A stretch of 64,000 nucleotides of DNA. Source: WLXB01 sp040221475 (lineage in GTDB: Bacteria; Pseudomonadota; Alphaproteobacteria; Rhodospirillales; Rhodospirillaceae). The position numbers were made by a program, and so were the translations under genes. The stretch covers positions 372,001-436,000 of the forward strand of contig JAVKEJ010000058.1 in NCBI GenBank assembly GCA_040221475.1, written 5' to 3'. Numbering within the stretch: the stretch's first letter is position 1; every line of letters begins with the position of its first letter. Positions 8,618 through 16,927 of this stretch are shown piece after piece. Under the pieces are notes generated by a model. The model saw only the letters and a program-made list of their open reading frames with translations, ran no database searches and was not told where the DNA came from.

Positions 8618-10339
8618 TCAGGCTTTTACGCCAGCCTGGCGCATGATGATCCACTGCTGAAGAATACCCAGCGCATTGCTCCACGCCCAGTAAATCACCA
8701 GACCAGCGGGGAACGTCGCCAGCAGAAATGTGAAAATGAACGGCAAAAAGCTCATAATTTTTGCCTGCATGGGGTCTGTCGGGGCTGGATTTAGCCTCTG
8801 TTGAAGATACATCGTAATCCCCATGATGATGGGCCACGCACCAATCATCAGGAAAGATGGGAGGTCAATCGGGATTAATCCAAACAGGTTGAAGATGCTT
8901 GTCGGATCAGGGGCCGAAAGATCATTGATCCAACCGTAAAACGGTTCATGACGCATTTCGATGGTGACAAACAGTACCTTGTAAAGCGCAAAGAAAATTG
9001 GAATCTGGACAAGAATGGGCAAACACCCGGCCGCCGGGTTTGCTTTCTCGCGCTTGTAAAGCTCCATCAATTCCTGGTTCATGCGGGTTCGGTCGTCAGC
9101 ATAGCGCTCTTGCAGTTTTTTCATCTCTGGCTGCAGCTTCTTCAGCTTTGTCATCGCGCGGAACTGTTTGTCGGCGAGGGGATACAAAAGCAGGCGCAGG
9201 CCGATGGTCAGACCGAGAATGGCCAGTCCAAAATTACCAAGAACCCCTTTCAGCCATATCAAAGAGTAGAAGAACGGTTTGGTCAGGAAGTAGAACCAAC
9301 CAAAATCAATGGCCAAATCAAAGCGATCTATGCCCAAATCTTCCGCATAACCGTCAAGCAGTTGAACTTCTTTGGCGCCCGCAAAAAGATAAGTTTTTGT
9401 GCTGGCGGTTGCTCCTGAAGCTACGACAAGTGCGTCTTTCGCCCTGAAGTCGGTTTGGTAACGGTCACGTCCGTCCGGAGAACTGTAGCGAAAAGCTGCT
9501 TCGATGGCCTGGTCTTGATCATGGGCAAGGGCGGTGAGCCAATACTTGTCGGTGAAGCCGATCCAGCCCCCAGTTGAACTGATTGTTTCCAGAGGGGTTT
9601 CTTGCAGGTCGTCGTAGTCGAGTTCTTTCAATGTTTCATCAAAAACACCTAAGGGTCCTTCGTGCAGAATGAAGAAGCCTTGAATGTCTGGCGTATTGGT
9701 ACGAGCGACGAGACCATAGGGAAATAATGAAACGGCCGCCGAAGTTGCGTTTTCGACTTCGTCATAGACTGTGAACATATAGTTCCGGTCTAGTGTGATC
9801 GTCCGGCGAAAGGTTAGGCCAGCGCCGTTGTTCCAGGTCAGAATCAGAGGTCGATCCGTTGTTAACTCTGGGGTCTCAATGCCTGTCGCCCAATTTGTGT
9901 CAGCCCCTGGTAAAGCGAGTGAGCTATCTGCACTGAGCCAGCCAATCTCAGCGTAGTAAGGCGACGGCGCGCCGGCCGGTGACAACAGTTTAATTTCCGG
10001 ACTCGTTGGATCGGTGGTTTCACGATACTTCACCAAGGTCAGGTCATCGAAGCGCAGGCCGCTCAGCGGCACGGATCCATGCAAGCTTTCTGTATTTATA
10101 CGGGCACGCGCAGTGGCTTTGATCGCCGAGTCCCGATCAATGGCGGTGACCATGCCCGGCGCTGAGCCGAGACCTTGAGCGAGTGGCAATGCGGCGTCAG
10201 ACCCTCCAGAGGCTGTGGCTTGAGCCGTCTCGGCCACATTTTCTGGAGGCAGGGGGTCAGGTGAAAAGAAGTAATCCCAGCCAAACAAGATGGCCATGGA
10301 AATCACGATCGCTAGAAACATATTGCGTTGGTCGGTCAT
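8618..10339 (-). CDS. yidC: membrane protein insertase YidC
   Basis: YidC inserts and folds inner-membrane proteins, alone or with SecYEG. The 573-residue form is the Gram-negative type: an N-terminal membrane anchor (NMFLAIVISMAILFGWDYFF), a large periplasmic beta-sandwich domain to about residue 330, then the conserved five-helix core with KPFFYSLIWLKGVLGNFGLAI, the cytoplasmic hairpin MKKLQERYADDRTRMNQ, and PILVQIPIFFALYKVLF. The start is the ATG at 10339, reading MTDQRN, because it gives the normal YidC N terminus and overlaps the yidD stop by 4 bases. The frame runs on upstream but only through yidD sequence. Confidence 0.96.
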   Translation of the reverse strand: MTDQRNMFLAIVISMAILFGWDYFFSPDPLPPENVAETAQATASGGSDAALPLAQGLGSAPGMVTAIDRDSAIKATARARINTESLHGSVPLSGLRFDDLTLVKYRETTDPTSPEIKLLSPAGAPSPYYAEIGWLSADSSLALPGADTNWATGIETPELTTDRPLILTWNNGAGLTFRRTITLDRNYMFTVYDEVENATSAAVSLFPYGLVARTNTPDIQGFFILHEGPLGVFDETLKELDYDDLQETPLETISSTGGWIGFTDKYWLTALAHDQDQAIEAAFRYSSPDGRDRYQTDFRAKDALVVASGATASTKTYLFAGAKEVQLLDGYAEDLGIDRFDLAIDFGWFYFLTKPFFYSLIWLKGVLGNFGLAILGLTIGLRLLLYPLADKQFRAMTKLKKLQPEMKKLQERYADDRTRMNQELMELYKREKANPAAGCLPILVQIPIFFALYKVLFVTIEMRHEPFYGWINDLSAPDPTSIFNLFGLIPIDLPSFLMIGAWPIIMGITMYLQQRLNPAPTDPMQAKIMSFLPFIFTFLLATFPAGLVIYWAWSNALGILQQWIIMRQAGVKA

Positions 10340-10635
10340 GACTCCGCTTTCGCTCTGGTGAGAGAAGAGGGTTGGTCTTGCGGCGCGGTATGCGCGCGCG
10401 CGCAGGAGGGAATAGGACAAGGGATAGGGTCGTGGCCACCTTCTGCCCACGGATGGCAGCGAGCGAGACGTTTTATGCCAAGCCAGGCACCGCGCAAGGC
10501 CCCGTGCTGCTCAACGGCCTGGCTCATATAATCTGAACAGGTTGGATGATATCGGCATCGCGGCCCGAGCAGGGGAGAGAGGATCGCTTGATAGGCTGCA
10601 ATAAGTGTTTTCAGGATCTGTTGTGCCATCGTCAT
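10336..10635 (-). CDS. yidD: membrane protein insertion efficiency factor YidD
   Basis: YidD is a small membrane-associated protein that assists YidC-dependent insertion. The 99-residue product shows the family core with an amphipathic N-terminal helix, LGPRCRYHPTCSDYM with two conserved cysteines, and IKRLARCHPWAEGGHDP with the third. A Pro/Ala/Arg-rich tail of about 25 residues follows the domain. It overlaps rnpA at its start and yidC at its end by 4 bases each, so the three are translationally coupled. Confidence 0.94.
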   Translation of the reverse strand: MTMAQQILKTLIAAYQAILSPLLGPRCRYHPTCSDYMSQAVEQHGALRGAWLGIKRLARCHPWAEGGHDPIPCPIPSCARAHTAPQDQPSSLTRAKAES

Positions 10636-10991
10636 CTGCGTTTGCTCTTCGAGTCGAGGACTTTGGTTACAGCATGTCGCAGATCGTTTTCTAGGGCGTC
10701 AAAAGGCATCGTTGCCGTATCTCGTCGCCCAATAATGACATAATCAGTCCCTGGTTTTCCTAACTCAGGAAGCACAGTCGCTGCGGCTGCCCGCAAGCGC
10801 CGCTTGGTTTTGTTGCGTTCAACCGCACCACCAACCTTGCGACTGGCTGTGAAACCAACGCGCATATCGGCACCATTGTCGGGATGAGGACAGGCTTGCA
10901 AAACGAATCCTGTCGCAACCCGCTTTTTTCGGGCAGCAGCGACTCGTAGAAAATCTTCCCGGCGCTTCAGGCGGCCCAGGGGATGTCCCAT
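10632..10991 (-). CDS. rnpA: ribonuclease P protein component
   Basis: RnpA is the protein subunit of RNase P, which matures tRNA 5' ends. The 119-residue basic protein carries the FTASRKVGGAVERNKTKRRL region, including the conserved RNR-type segment that contacts the RNA subunit. It is the usual neighbour of rpmH (29 bases downstream of it here) and overlaps yidD by 4 bases. Confidence 0.95.
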   Translation of the reverse strand: MGHPLGRLKRREDFLRVAAARKKRVATGFVLQACPHPDNGADMRVGFTASRKVGGAVERNKTKRRLRAAAATVLPELGKPGTDYVIIGRRDTATMPFDALENDLRHAVTKVLDSKSKRR

Positions 10992-11020
10992 GGTCCGGTT
11001 CCTCCGCTAGGACTCAGGGA

Positions 11021-11155
11021 TCAGGCAGAAAGGCGCTTACGGCCTTTGGCACGGCGGCTCGCAAGGACCTTACGGCCACCTTTGGTGGCCATGCGAGCGC
11101 GGAACCCGTGGCGACGCTTGCGTACCAGTCTGCTCGGTTGAAACGTCTGTTTCAC
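11021..11155 (-). CDS. rpmH: 50S ribosomal protein L34 (GTG start)
   Basis: A 44-codon gene encoding L34. The translation begins MKQTFQPSRLVRKRRHGF and ends GRKRLSA, exactly the conserved length and sequence pattern of bacterial L34. The start codon is GTG at 11155, preceded on the minus strand by GGAGA with good spacing. It heads the rpmH-rnpA-yidD-yidC-engB block, so its promoter should lie in the roughly 150 bases to its right. The high lysine/arginine content is normal for this protein. Confidence 0.96.
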   Translation of the reverse strand: MKQTFQPSRLVRKRRHGFRARMATKGGRKVLASRRAKGRKRLSA

Positions 11156-11277
11156 GAGGGTGTCTCCGCTTTAGAACTAAAAAAGATACCAACCATCCGA
11201 AAATGGCAGGTTTCGGCCAAAGCCGGAGGGGTGTATAGCCGTGGTGCGGCGGGGTGTCAATGAGTCCTTGGTCATCC

Positions 11278-11332
11278 AGAAGGATACAGAACTGATAAAA
11301 ACCTTATTGGTTTCAGCTGGTTCTGTCCTTCT
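11278..11332. repeat. long imperfect inverted repeat (hairpin-forming)
   Basis: The left arm begins AGAAGGATACAGAAC and ends AAAACC; the right arm begins GGTTTC and ends GTTCTGTCCTTCT. The arms pair over AGAAGGA, CAGAAC and AAACC, with a two-base bulge and a six-base internal mismatch, and enclose the loop TTATT. It lies between divergently transcribed genes and is not followed by a T run on either strand, so it is not an ordinary terminator for a neighbouring gene. It could be part of a small RNA, a dispersed palindromic element, or a protein-binding site. Confidence 0.6.
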
Positions 11333-11348
11333 GCTCACGTAAACCTGA

Positions 11349-11406
11349 ATGGTCAGGCTGAGCCATGAGTGCTATGCGAGTAGCAACATGGTCAGTTTAA
11401 GCCTGA
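11349..11406. promoter_or_regulatory. paired direct repeats with dyad symmetry, possible operator
   Basis: Two related 16-base segments, ATGGTCAGGCTGAGCC at 11349 and ATGGTCAGTTTAAGCC at 11388, are 39 bases apart. The first contains the dyad TCAG-G-CTGA flanked by TGG and CCA. TCAGGCT at 11353 also pairs with AGCCTGA at 11400, so the block could fold as a hairpin. It sits 64-120 bases before the TVP38 start codon, a plausible place for a transcription-factor site. No factor is identified. Confidence 0.4.
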
Positions 11407-11469
11407 TTCGCCTGTATTTCTGGCACTTTGTGCCTAAGAAGCTATATAAAATAAGGTCACAGAGACATT

Positions 11470-12237
11470 ATGACAGACGCCTCTCCCGCAGGGGACCAGC
11501 CTTCAGAATCTAAGCCAGTAAGGAATCCAATCATTAAGCGCTTGGTCGTTTTGGCGATTTTTTCGGGATTGATCGCGGTTGTGTTGTCTACAGGTGTGCA
11601 AGACATGCTGTCTTTGGAGGGGCTGCGTCAGAATCGAGAAACGCTTCTTCAATTTGTCTCAGAGAATTATCTGGGGGCTGTCGCTGTCTTTATCGCTGTT
11701 TATATCCTGGCCGTGACGTTTTCCATTCCTGGCGCTGTCTGGCTTTCCATTTCTGGTGGGTTCGTTTTTTCTGCCGGTCCAGCGACTGTTTACATTGTGC
11801 TTGCGGCAACGATCGGTGCAACTCTGGTTTTTCTCCTGGCGCGCTATGTTATCGGCGATACGCTGCGCAGTAAGGCTGGGGGAGCCATTGAGCGCATGAG
11901 GTCTGGATTTCAAGAAGACGCGTTTAGTTACATGCTGGTGCTTCGTCTGGTGCCGCTGTTTCCGTTTTTTATTGTGAACTTAGTGCCCGCTTTTTTAAGC
12001 GTGCCGGTGCGGGTGTATGTGGCCGGCACGGCTCTTGGTATTATTCCCGGCGCCTTTGTGTATGCGCTGGTTGGGGATGGATTGGGTGCTGTTTTTGATG
12101 CTGGCGGCGGTGTTGATCCCGGTGCTGTTTTGCTCCGCCCTGAGGTTGTTGGCTCCTTGCTTGGGTTGGCTGTCCTGGCTCTTATCCCAGTGATCTACAA
12201 GCGCGTCCGGAGTAAAACGCCGGAGGAAGGCCAATGA
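11470..12237 (+). CDS. TVP38/TMEM64 (DedA-like) family membrane protein
   Basis: A 255-residue inner-membrane protein of the TVP38/TMEM64 VTT-domain family. There is one N-terminal membrane helix (about residues 24-42), then several hydrophobic segments including a central VTT core with GAVWLSISGGFVF and the LRLVPLFPFFIVNLVPAF signature. Related DedA/VTT proteins are implicated in lipid scrambling, but a precise role for this bacterial branch is not established. Its last codons overlap the following flavoprotein by 4 bases. The pairing of TVP38 proteins with such reductases recurs in bacteria, which suggests joint function in a redox or membrane process. Confidence 0.88.
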   Translation: MTDASPAGDQPSESKPVRNPIIKRLVVLAIFSGLIAVVLSTGVQDMLSLEGLRQNRETLLQFVSENYLGAVAVFIAVYILAVTFSIPGAVWLSISGGFVFSAGPATVYIVLAATIGATLVFLLARYVIGDTLRSKAGGAIERMRSGFQEDAFSYMLVLRLVPLFPFFIVNLVPAFLSVPVRVYVAGTALGIIPGAFVYALVGDGLGAVFDAGGGVDPGAVLLRPEVVGSLLGLAVLALIPVIYKRVRSKTPEEGQ

Positions 12238-13661
12238 TGAATACCCTGAAGCCTGACTTGTGCATAATCGGCGCGGGATCCGGAGGATTGTCTGTTGCGG
12301 CTGGTGCCGTGCAGATGGGGGCTTCAGTCGTATTGATCGAAAAAGGTAAGATGGGGGGTGACTGCCTTAATTATGGATGCGTGCCATCCAAGGCCTTACT
12401 GGCTGCGGGCCATGCTGCCCGGGCGCATCAATCATCCGGCCCCTTCGGGATTGCTGAACACGCGCCTGAAATCAACTATGAAGCTGTCCATACCCATGTG
12501 CATGATGTGATTGCGGGGATTGCGCCCCACGACTCTGTGGAGCGTTTTGAGGGTTTAGGCGTCAATGTCATTCAAGGTGTGGCAAAGTTCACCTCACTAA
12601 AAGAAGTTGAGGTGAACGGCCAGGTCGTTCGTGCGCGTCGGTTTGTGGTGGCAACTGGGTCATCGGCTTTTGTGCCTCCAATCGATGGCCTGGATACAAC
12701 ACCGTATCTCACCAACGAGACTATTTTTGATCTTACGACGGCACCTGAGCATCTCATCATCATAGGTGGTGGCCCTATCGGGTGTGAAATGGCGCAGGCG
12801 CATCGTCTGCTTGGCTGCAAAGTCACGGTAATTGAAGCGACCAAAATCCTACCTAAAGACGATCCTGACCTGGCGGATGTCGTGCGAGCCACGCTGCGTG
12901 GAGAAAAGATAGATCTCGTTGAAGGGGCAACGGTAACACGCACTGCCAAATCAGACGACGGCGTGTCGGTCACCTTTGAGCGCAACCGAAAACCTGAAAC
13001 GGTCTCTGGCTCTCACCTGCTGATTGCGGTGGGTCGAAAGGCCGCTATAGATAGTTTAAATCTCGAGGCGGCAGGCGTTGAGACAACCAAATCTGGCATT
13101 GACGTAGATGATGGCCTGCGTACATCCAACCGTAAGGTCTACGCCATTGGCGACTGTGCTGGTGGGCTGCAGTTCACGCATGTTGCGGGCTATCATGCTG
13201 GCATTGTGATTCGGAGCGCGCTCTTTCGATTGCCTGCGAAAGCAGACCACTCAGCAGTGCCGTGGGTGACCTATACAGCTCCAGAACTGGCGCAAGTCGG
13301 TTTAACTGAAGCGCAGGCGCGTGAAGAGTATGGAGATACGATTCGTGTTCTTACCTGGCCCTATCAGGAAAATGATCGTGCCCGGGCAGAACGTAAAACC
13401 AACGGTCTGATCAAGGCTGTGATTGCAAAGAACGGGCGTATCCTGGGTTGTGGCATCGCTGGAGCCCAAGCGGGAGAGCTGATTCAGGTGTGGGTACTGG
13501 CTTTGTCACAAGGCATGAAAATTGGTGCAATGGCGGGGATTATTGCCCCTTATCCAACGCTTGGTGAACTCTCCAAGCGGGTGGCTGGTGCGTATTATAC
13601 ACCGTCGTTGTACAGCACAAAAACACGCTGGGTGGTCAAGTTTTTGTCATTGTTTGGGTGA
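12234..13661 (+). CDS. FAD-dependent pyridine nucleotide-disulfide oxidoreductase (mercuric reductase/LPD-like)
   Basis: A 475-residue class I flavin disulfide reductase. It has the N-terminal FAD-binding IIGAGSGGLSVAAGAV, the redox-active disulfide motif GGDCLNYGCVPSKAL (about residues 40-54), the NAD(P)-binding IIGGGPIGCEMAQ, the second FAD motif YAIGDCAGG and a C-terminal dimerisation domain. It lacks the N-terminal metal-binding domain and the C-terminal vicinal cysteines of true MerA, so a mercury function is not supported. The usual catalytic His-Glu pair near the C terminus of lipoamide dehydrogenase is not obvious either; the end reads PYPTLGELSKRVA. The ATG overlaps the TVP38 stop and has GGAGGAAGG upstream. 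The physiological disulfide substrate is unknown. Confidence 0.88.
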   Translation: MMNTLKPDLCIIGAGSGGLSVAAGAVQMGASVVLIEKGKMGGDCLNYGCVPSKALLAAGHAARAHQSSGPFGIAEHAPEINYEAVHTHVHDVIAGIAPHDSVERFEGLGVNVIQGVAKFTSLKEVEVNGQVVRARRFVVATGSSAFVPPIDGLDTTPYLTNETIFDLTTAPEHLIIIGGGPIGCEMAQAHRLLGCKVTVIEATKILPKDDPDLADVVRATLRGEKIDLVEGATVTRTAKSDDGVSVTFERNRKPETVSGSHLLIAVGRKAAIDSLNLEAAGVETTKSGIDVDDGLRTSNRKVYAIGDCAGGLQFTHVAGYHAGIVIRSALFRLPAKADHSAVPWVTYTAPELAQVGLTEAQAREEYGDTIRVLTWPYQENDRARAERKTNGLIKAVIAKNGRILGCGIAGAQAGELIQVWVLALSQGMKIGAMAGIIAPYPTLGELSKRVAGAYYTPSLYSTKTRWVVKFLSLFG

Positions 13662-13664
13662 GCG

Positions 13665-15068
13665 ATGGTTGCCTCTCAGCATCACGCCACACCTCAACTG
13701 CCAGAACGGACAACGGGTTTGTTTTTTGGACTGTCAGCCAGACTGCTCTGGTTGACCGTTGCTTTTGTGATGCTCTGTGAAGTTTTTATTTTTGCACCGT
13801 CGATTGCACGATTCCGTGTCCAGTATCTCGAGACCAAGTTGGATGCAGCCCATCTCACCTTAACAGCTCTTGAGGCGGCAGAGATGGTTGATCCTGAACT
13901 GCAACGCCGCTTGCTCAACCAAGCCGGTGTTTTGGGTATGACGGTTATTCGCCCTGGCATGCCTGCCCGTACGCTCGGGCCAGATATGCCTGCGCGAATT
14001 CCGTTGTTGTTTGATATTCGAGATGCTTCATTTGTCACGCTGATCACAGATGCGATGAGTTGTCTCATTCAGTCCAAAGATATGGTCATCGGCGCTACCG
14101 GTTGGTCGCCGTCAGATCCGTCTGTCTTGGTGGAAGTCATCTTACCTGAGAAGCCGTTGCGGCAGGCATTGATCAGCTACGGCGTGAGAATTTTTTTACT
14201 GAGCCTGTTCATCTCAATGGTAACGGCTGCTTTGGTGTTTCTCAGTATTCAGTGGCTGGCTGTGCGACCAATCAAACGCCTTACTGCAAACATGGTTGCG
14301 TTCCAAAAGGCACCGCAAGACCCAACAAAAATTATGCGGCCTGGGGACCGTACGGATGAAGTGGGGATTGCTGAACGTGCCCTTACGGAGATGCAAGGCC
14401 AGCTTCGCACGGCACTAGCGCAACAAGAGCGGTTGGCAGATGTCGGGACGGCCGTGACCAAGGTGTCTCATGATCTAAAAAACATTTTGGCGACAGCTAT
14501 GTTGGAATCGGATCGTCTTGAACAATCAGCGGACCCGGAAGTGCGGCGCATTACCTCGGGGTTGGTGAAGGCCATTGATCGCGCCATTCACCTGTGCACC
14601 AAAACACTCAGGTTTGCCAAAGAAGGCCCGCCCCGTGTCGAAAAATCTGAAATCTTTTTAGAGACCTATTTTGCTGAAATTAAATCAGCGCTCGAGCCTG
14701 TGTTGGAGGGGTGCCGTGTTGTTTTTAAATCAAATGACACGGCGACCATATATGCCGATGCGGATTTGTTGCGGCGTGCCATAGAAAATCTGGTTCGAAA
14801 CGCAGCAGAGACAGGGGCCACTGAAATATCTGTCGATGTCGGTGTATCTGCTGACGATGTCATGTGCGTCGTGTCTGACAATGGCCCTGGTCTGCCGGCC
14901 AAAGCGATTGAGAATCTGTTTGTGCCTTTCTCGGGCTCTGCCCGGTCTGGCGGGTCGGGTCTGGGTCTGCCCATTTCCCGTGAAGCGATTCGCGCTCAGG
15001 GAGGGGATTTGGTGTTACGCGAGTCGTCGTCTGACGGTGCTGTCTTTGAAATTCGCCTTCCAGCATAA
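13665..15068 (+). CDS. membrane sensor histidine kinase, orphan
   Basis: A 467-residue kinase with an N-terminal membrane helix (about residues 22-45), a short periplasmic sensor region of about 120 residues, a second membrane segment (about 165-195), a HAMP-like linker, the phospho-acceptor region VSHDLKNILATAML (His about residue 268) and a complete HATPase domain with NLVRNA, DNGPGLP and GGSGLGLPIS. It begins three bases after the flavoprotein stop, so the TVP38, reductase and kinase genes form one operon. No response regulator is adjacent. The signal may be linked to the redox or membrane function of its operon partners, but that is inferred from context only. Confidence 0.9.
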   Translation: MVASQHHATPQLPERTTGLFFGLSARLLWLTVAFVMLCEVFIFAPSIARFRVQYLETKLDAAHLTLTALEAAEMVDPELQRRLLNQAGVLGMTVIRPGMPARTLGPDMPARIPLLFDIRDASFVTLITDAMSCLIQSKDMVIGATGWSPSDPSVLVEVILPEKPLRQALISYGVRIFLLSLFISMVTAALVFLSIQWLAVRPIKRLTANMVAFQKAPQDPTKIMRPGDRTDEVGIAERALTEMQGQLRTALAQQERLADVGTAVTKVSHDLKNILATAMLESDRLEQSADPEVRRITSGLVKAIDRAIHLCTKTLRFAKEGPPRVEKSEIFLETYFAEIKSALEPVLEGCRVVFKSNDTATIYADADLLRRAIENLVRNAAETGATEISVDVGVSADDVMCVVSDNGPGLPAKAIENLFVPFSGSARSGGSGLGLPISREAIRAQGGDLVLRESSSDGAVFEIRLPA

Positions 15069-15182
15069 GGGCCAGTCATTATTGTGATGGCTCATGATTA
15101 TGCAGGCCCTACCACGCAAACCGTGAATAGGGTAAACCCCGCTGCGAGAGATAAGCGCTAGCTCAAACCCGGAGTGTGATCC

Positions 15183-16013
15183 ATGAGTACAACCTCTCCA
15201 GCACTACAAAAACGCACCACAGTGCGTGAATTGTCCACCCGCAAAGGCGAAGAGCCGATCGTTTGTATAACGGCTTACTCAGCGCCGATGGCCGTATTAA
15301 TGGACGCCCATGTTGATGTGCTTCTGGTTGGCGATTCAATTGGTATGGTTTTGTATGGTTTGCCGTCCACGTTGCAAGTCACGCTTGATATGATGGCCAA
15401 TCACGGGGCAGCGGTCGTGCGCGGCTCGCGCTCTTCAGCGGTGATTGTTGATCTTCCTTTCGGTTCTTATCAAAGCTCACCGGAAGCTGCGTTTGATGCA
15501 GCGGCATATATCATGGCTGAAACTGGCTGTGCTGGCGTTAAGTTGGAGGGTGGGTTGGTGATGGCCGAAACCATCTCCTTTTTGGTTGATCGCGGTATTC
15601 CGGTTATGGGGCATGTGGGAATGACACCGCAGTCCGTAAATGTGTTTGGTGGTTATAAGGCTCAAGGTCGCACAGATGAAGCTGCAGCTGCTGTCATGGC
15701 TGATGCAAAAGCTGTGGCAGAAGCTGGGGCCTTTGCCATGGTGATCGAAAGTACGGTCGAGCCCGTGGCCCGCGATATCACAGAGGCTGTCGCAATCCCG
15801 ACCATTGGTATTGGTGCGTCGCCAGCCTGTGATGGGCAGATTATCGTTGCAGAAGATATGCTTGGTATCTTTCAGGATTTCACCCCCAAGTTCGTCAAGC
15901 GCTATGCGGATATCGGATCTGAGATATCTCAAGCCGTTGGTCGTTATGCTGACGATGTGCGCAGCCGTAAATTTCCGGCTGCCGAGCATTGCTACGGTGT
16001 TAAGAAGAAGTAA
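15183..16013 (+). CDS. panB: 3-methyl-2-oxobutanoate hydroxymethyltransferase
   Basis: PanB transfers a hydroxymethyl group from methylene-tetrahydrofolate to 2-oxoisovalerate to make ketopantoate for pantothenate and CoA. The 276-residue TIM barrel has the conserved LLVGDSIGMVLYG with a metal-binding Asp, the KLEGG substrate region, VMGHVGMTPQSV, and IGIGASPACDGQIIV. The ATG has GGAGTGTG upstream. It precedes panC by 7 bases, the standard pantothenate operon arrangement. Confidence 0.96.
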   Translation: MSTTSPALQKRTTVRELSTRKGEEPIVCITAYSAPMAVLMDAHVDVLLVGDSIGMVLYGLPSTLQVTLDMMANHGAAVVRGSRSSAVIVDLPFGSYQSSPEAAFDAAAYIMAETGCAGVKLEGGLVMAETISFLVDRGIPVMGHVGMTPQSVNVFGGYKAQGRTDEAAAAVMADAKAVAEAGAFAMVIESTVEPVARDITEAVAIPTIGIGASPACDGQIIVAEDMLGIFQDFTPKFVKRYADIGSEISQAVGRYADDVRSRKFPAAEHCYGVKKK

Positions 16014-16020
16014 CGCGATT

Positions 16021-16878
16021 ATGCCTGACTCTGAAACGTCGCTGACAATTGTTCGTGATGTCGATAGCTTGCGCCGCCGGGTAAAAGCCTGGCGCACGGC
16101 TCACCAGACCGTTGCGCTGGTGCCGACGATGGGGGCCTTGCATGCGGGCCATTTGGCCCTTGTTGAGCGCGCGAAAGCGCTGGCCGACGAGGTGGTCGTG
16201 TCCATCTTTGTCAATCCAACGCAGTTTGGACCAGATGAAGACCTGGCGGCCTATCCGCGCCGCGAGGCTGAAGATTGGGGTTTATTAAACGCTGCGGGGG
16301 TAGGCCTTTTATATATGCCTGATACGGCCGTCATGTATCCCGAGCATTTTCAAACCGAAGTCCGCGTTGTTAACGTCAGCCAGGGACTTTGCGGCGACCA
16401 TCGGCCCGGTCATTTTTATGGCGTTGCCACGGTTGTCGCCAAGCTATTGCTACAGGCGCTGCCTGACTATGCCGTGTTTGGGGAAAAAGATTTTCAGCAA
16501 CTTGCTGTCATACGGCGGATGGTGACAGATTTGGATATTCCTGTTGATATCGTTGGTTTGCCGACGATCCGTGAAGAAGATGGTCTCGCGCTGTCATCGC
16601 GCAACGCCTATTTGACCGAGGCTGAGCGCGCTCAAGCCCCTGCTTTGCATCGTGAATTAACGGCTGCGGCGGCTGATATCGCTGCGGGGGCGGATGTTCG
16701 AGCCAGGTGCGTTGCTGCGGTTACAGCTGTGCTGGAGGCGGGCTTTTCATCGGTCGATTATATCGAAGCTTGTGAAGCAGAGACACTCGCGCCGCTCTTA
16801 AGCGTTGGCCCCGCTGCGCGCGTGTTGGGGGCAGCATACCTAGGAAAAGCACGTTTGATAGACAACGTGCCTATCTAG
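16021..16878 (+). CDS. panC: pantoate--beta-alanine ligase
   Basis: PanC condenses pantoate with beta-alanine using ATP, the last step to pantothenate. The chosen ATG at 16021 gives 285 residues, the usual length. A longer frame upstream exists but lies inside panB. Family landmarks are PTMGALHAGHL (residues 35-45) with the HIGH-type nucleotide motif, VSIFVNPTQFGP, GEKDFQQ, and the ALSSRNAYL motif. It is transcribed with panB and converges on the lipoprotein gene. Confidence 0.96.
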   Translation: MPDSETSLTIVRDVDSLRRRVKAWRTAHQTVALVPTMGALHAGHLALVERAKALADEVVVSIFVNPTQFGPDEDLAAYPRREAEDWGLLNAAGVGLLYMPDTAVMYPEHFQTEVRVVNVSQGLCGDHRPGHFYGVATVVAKLLLQALPDYAVFGEKDFQQLAVIRRMVTDLDIPVDIVGLPTIREEDGLALSSRNAYLTEAERAQAPALHRELTAAAADIAAGADVRARCVAAVTAVLEAGFSSVDYIEACEAETLAPLLSVGPAARVLGAAYLGKARLIDNVPI

Positions 16879-16927
16879 GTTGATACGGTTGTTCTGCCGT
16901 AAAGCTCTAAAAAAAAGAGGTGGGTGC

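Larger units (their letters stand above)
11156..11469. other. 314-base divergent intergenic region between rpmH and the TVP38 gene
   Basis: No open frame here is convincing. The half nearest rpmH must carry the rpmH promoter. The centre holds a long imperfect inverted repeat (11278-11332), and the part nearest the TVP38 gene holds a pair of related direct repeats with dyad symmetry (11349-11406); both are listed separately. I saw no DnaA-box-like sequence, so there is no support for a replication origin. Confidence 0.6.

Noticed and set aside
11156..11469. Possible replication origin near rpmH
   Set aside because: No DnaA-box-like sequences or AT-rich unwinding region were seen, and dnaA, dnaN and parAB are absent nearby.
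12234..13661. Mercuric reductase (merA)
   Set aside because: The N-terminal heavy-metal domain and the C-terminal vicinal cysteines are missing and no mer genes are adjacent, so only the broader disulfide reductase family is supported.
16905..16921. CTCTAAAAAAAAGAG as a terminator for panC or the lipoprotein gene
   Set aside because: The stem is only four bases at best and is made of an A tract, too weak to call a terminator.
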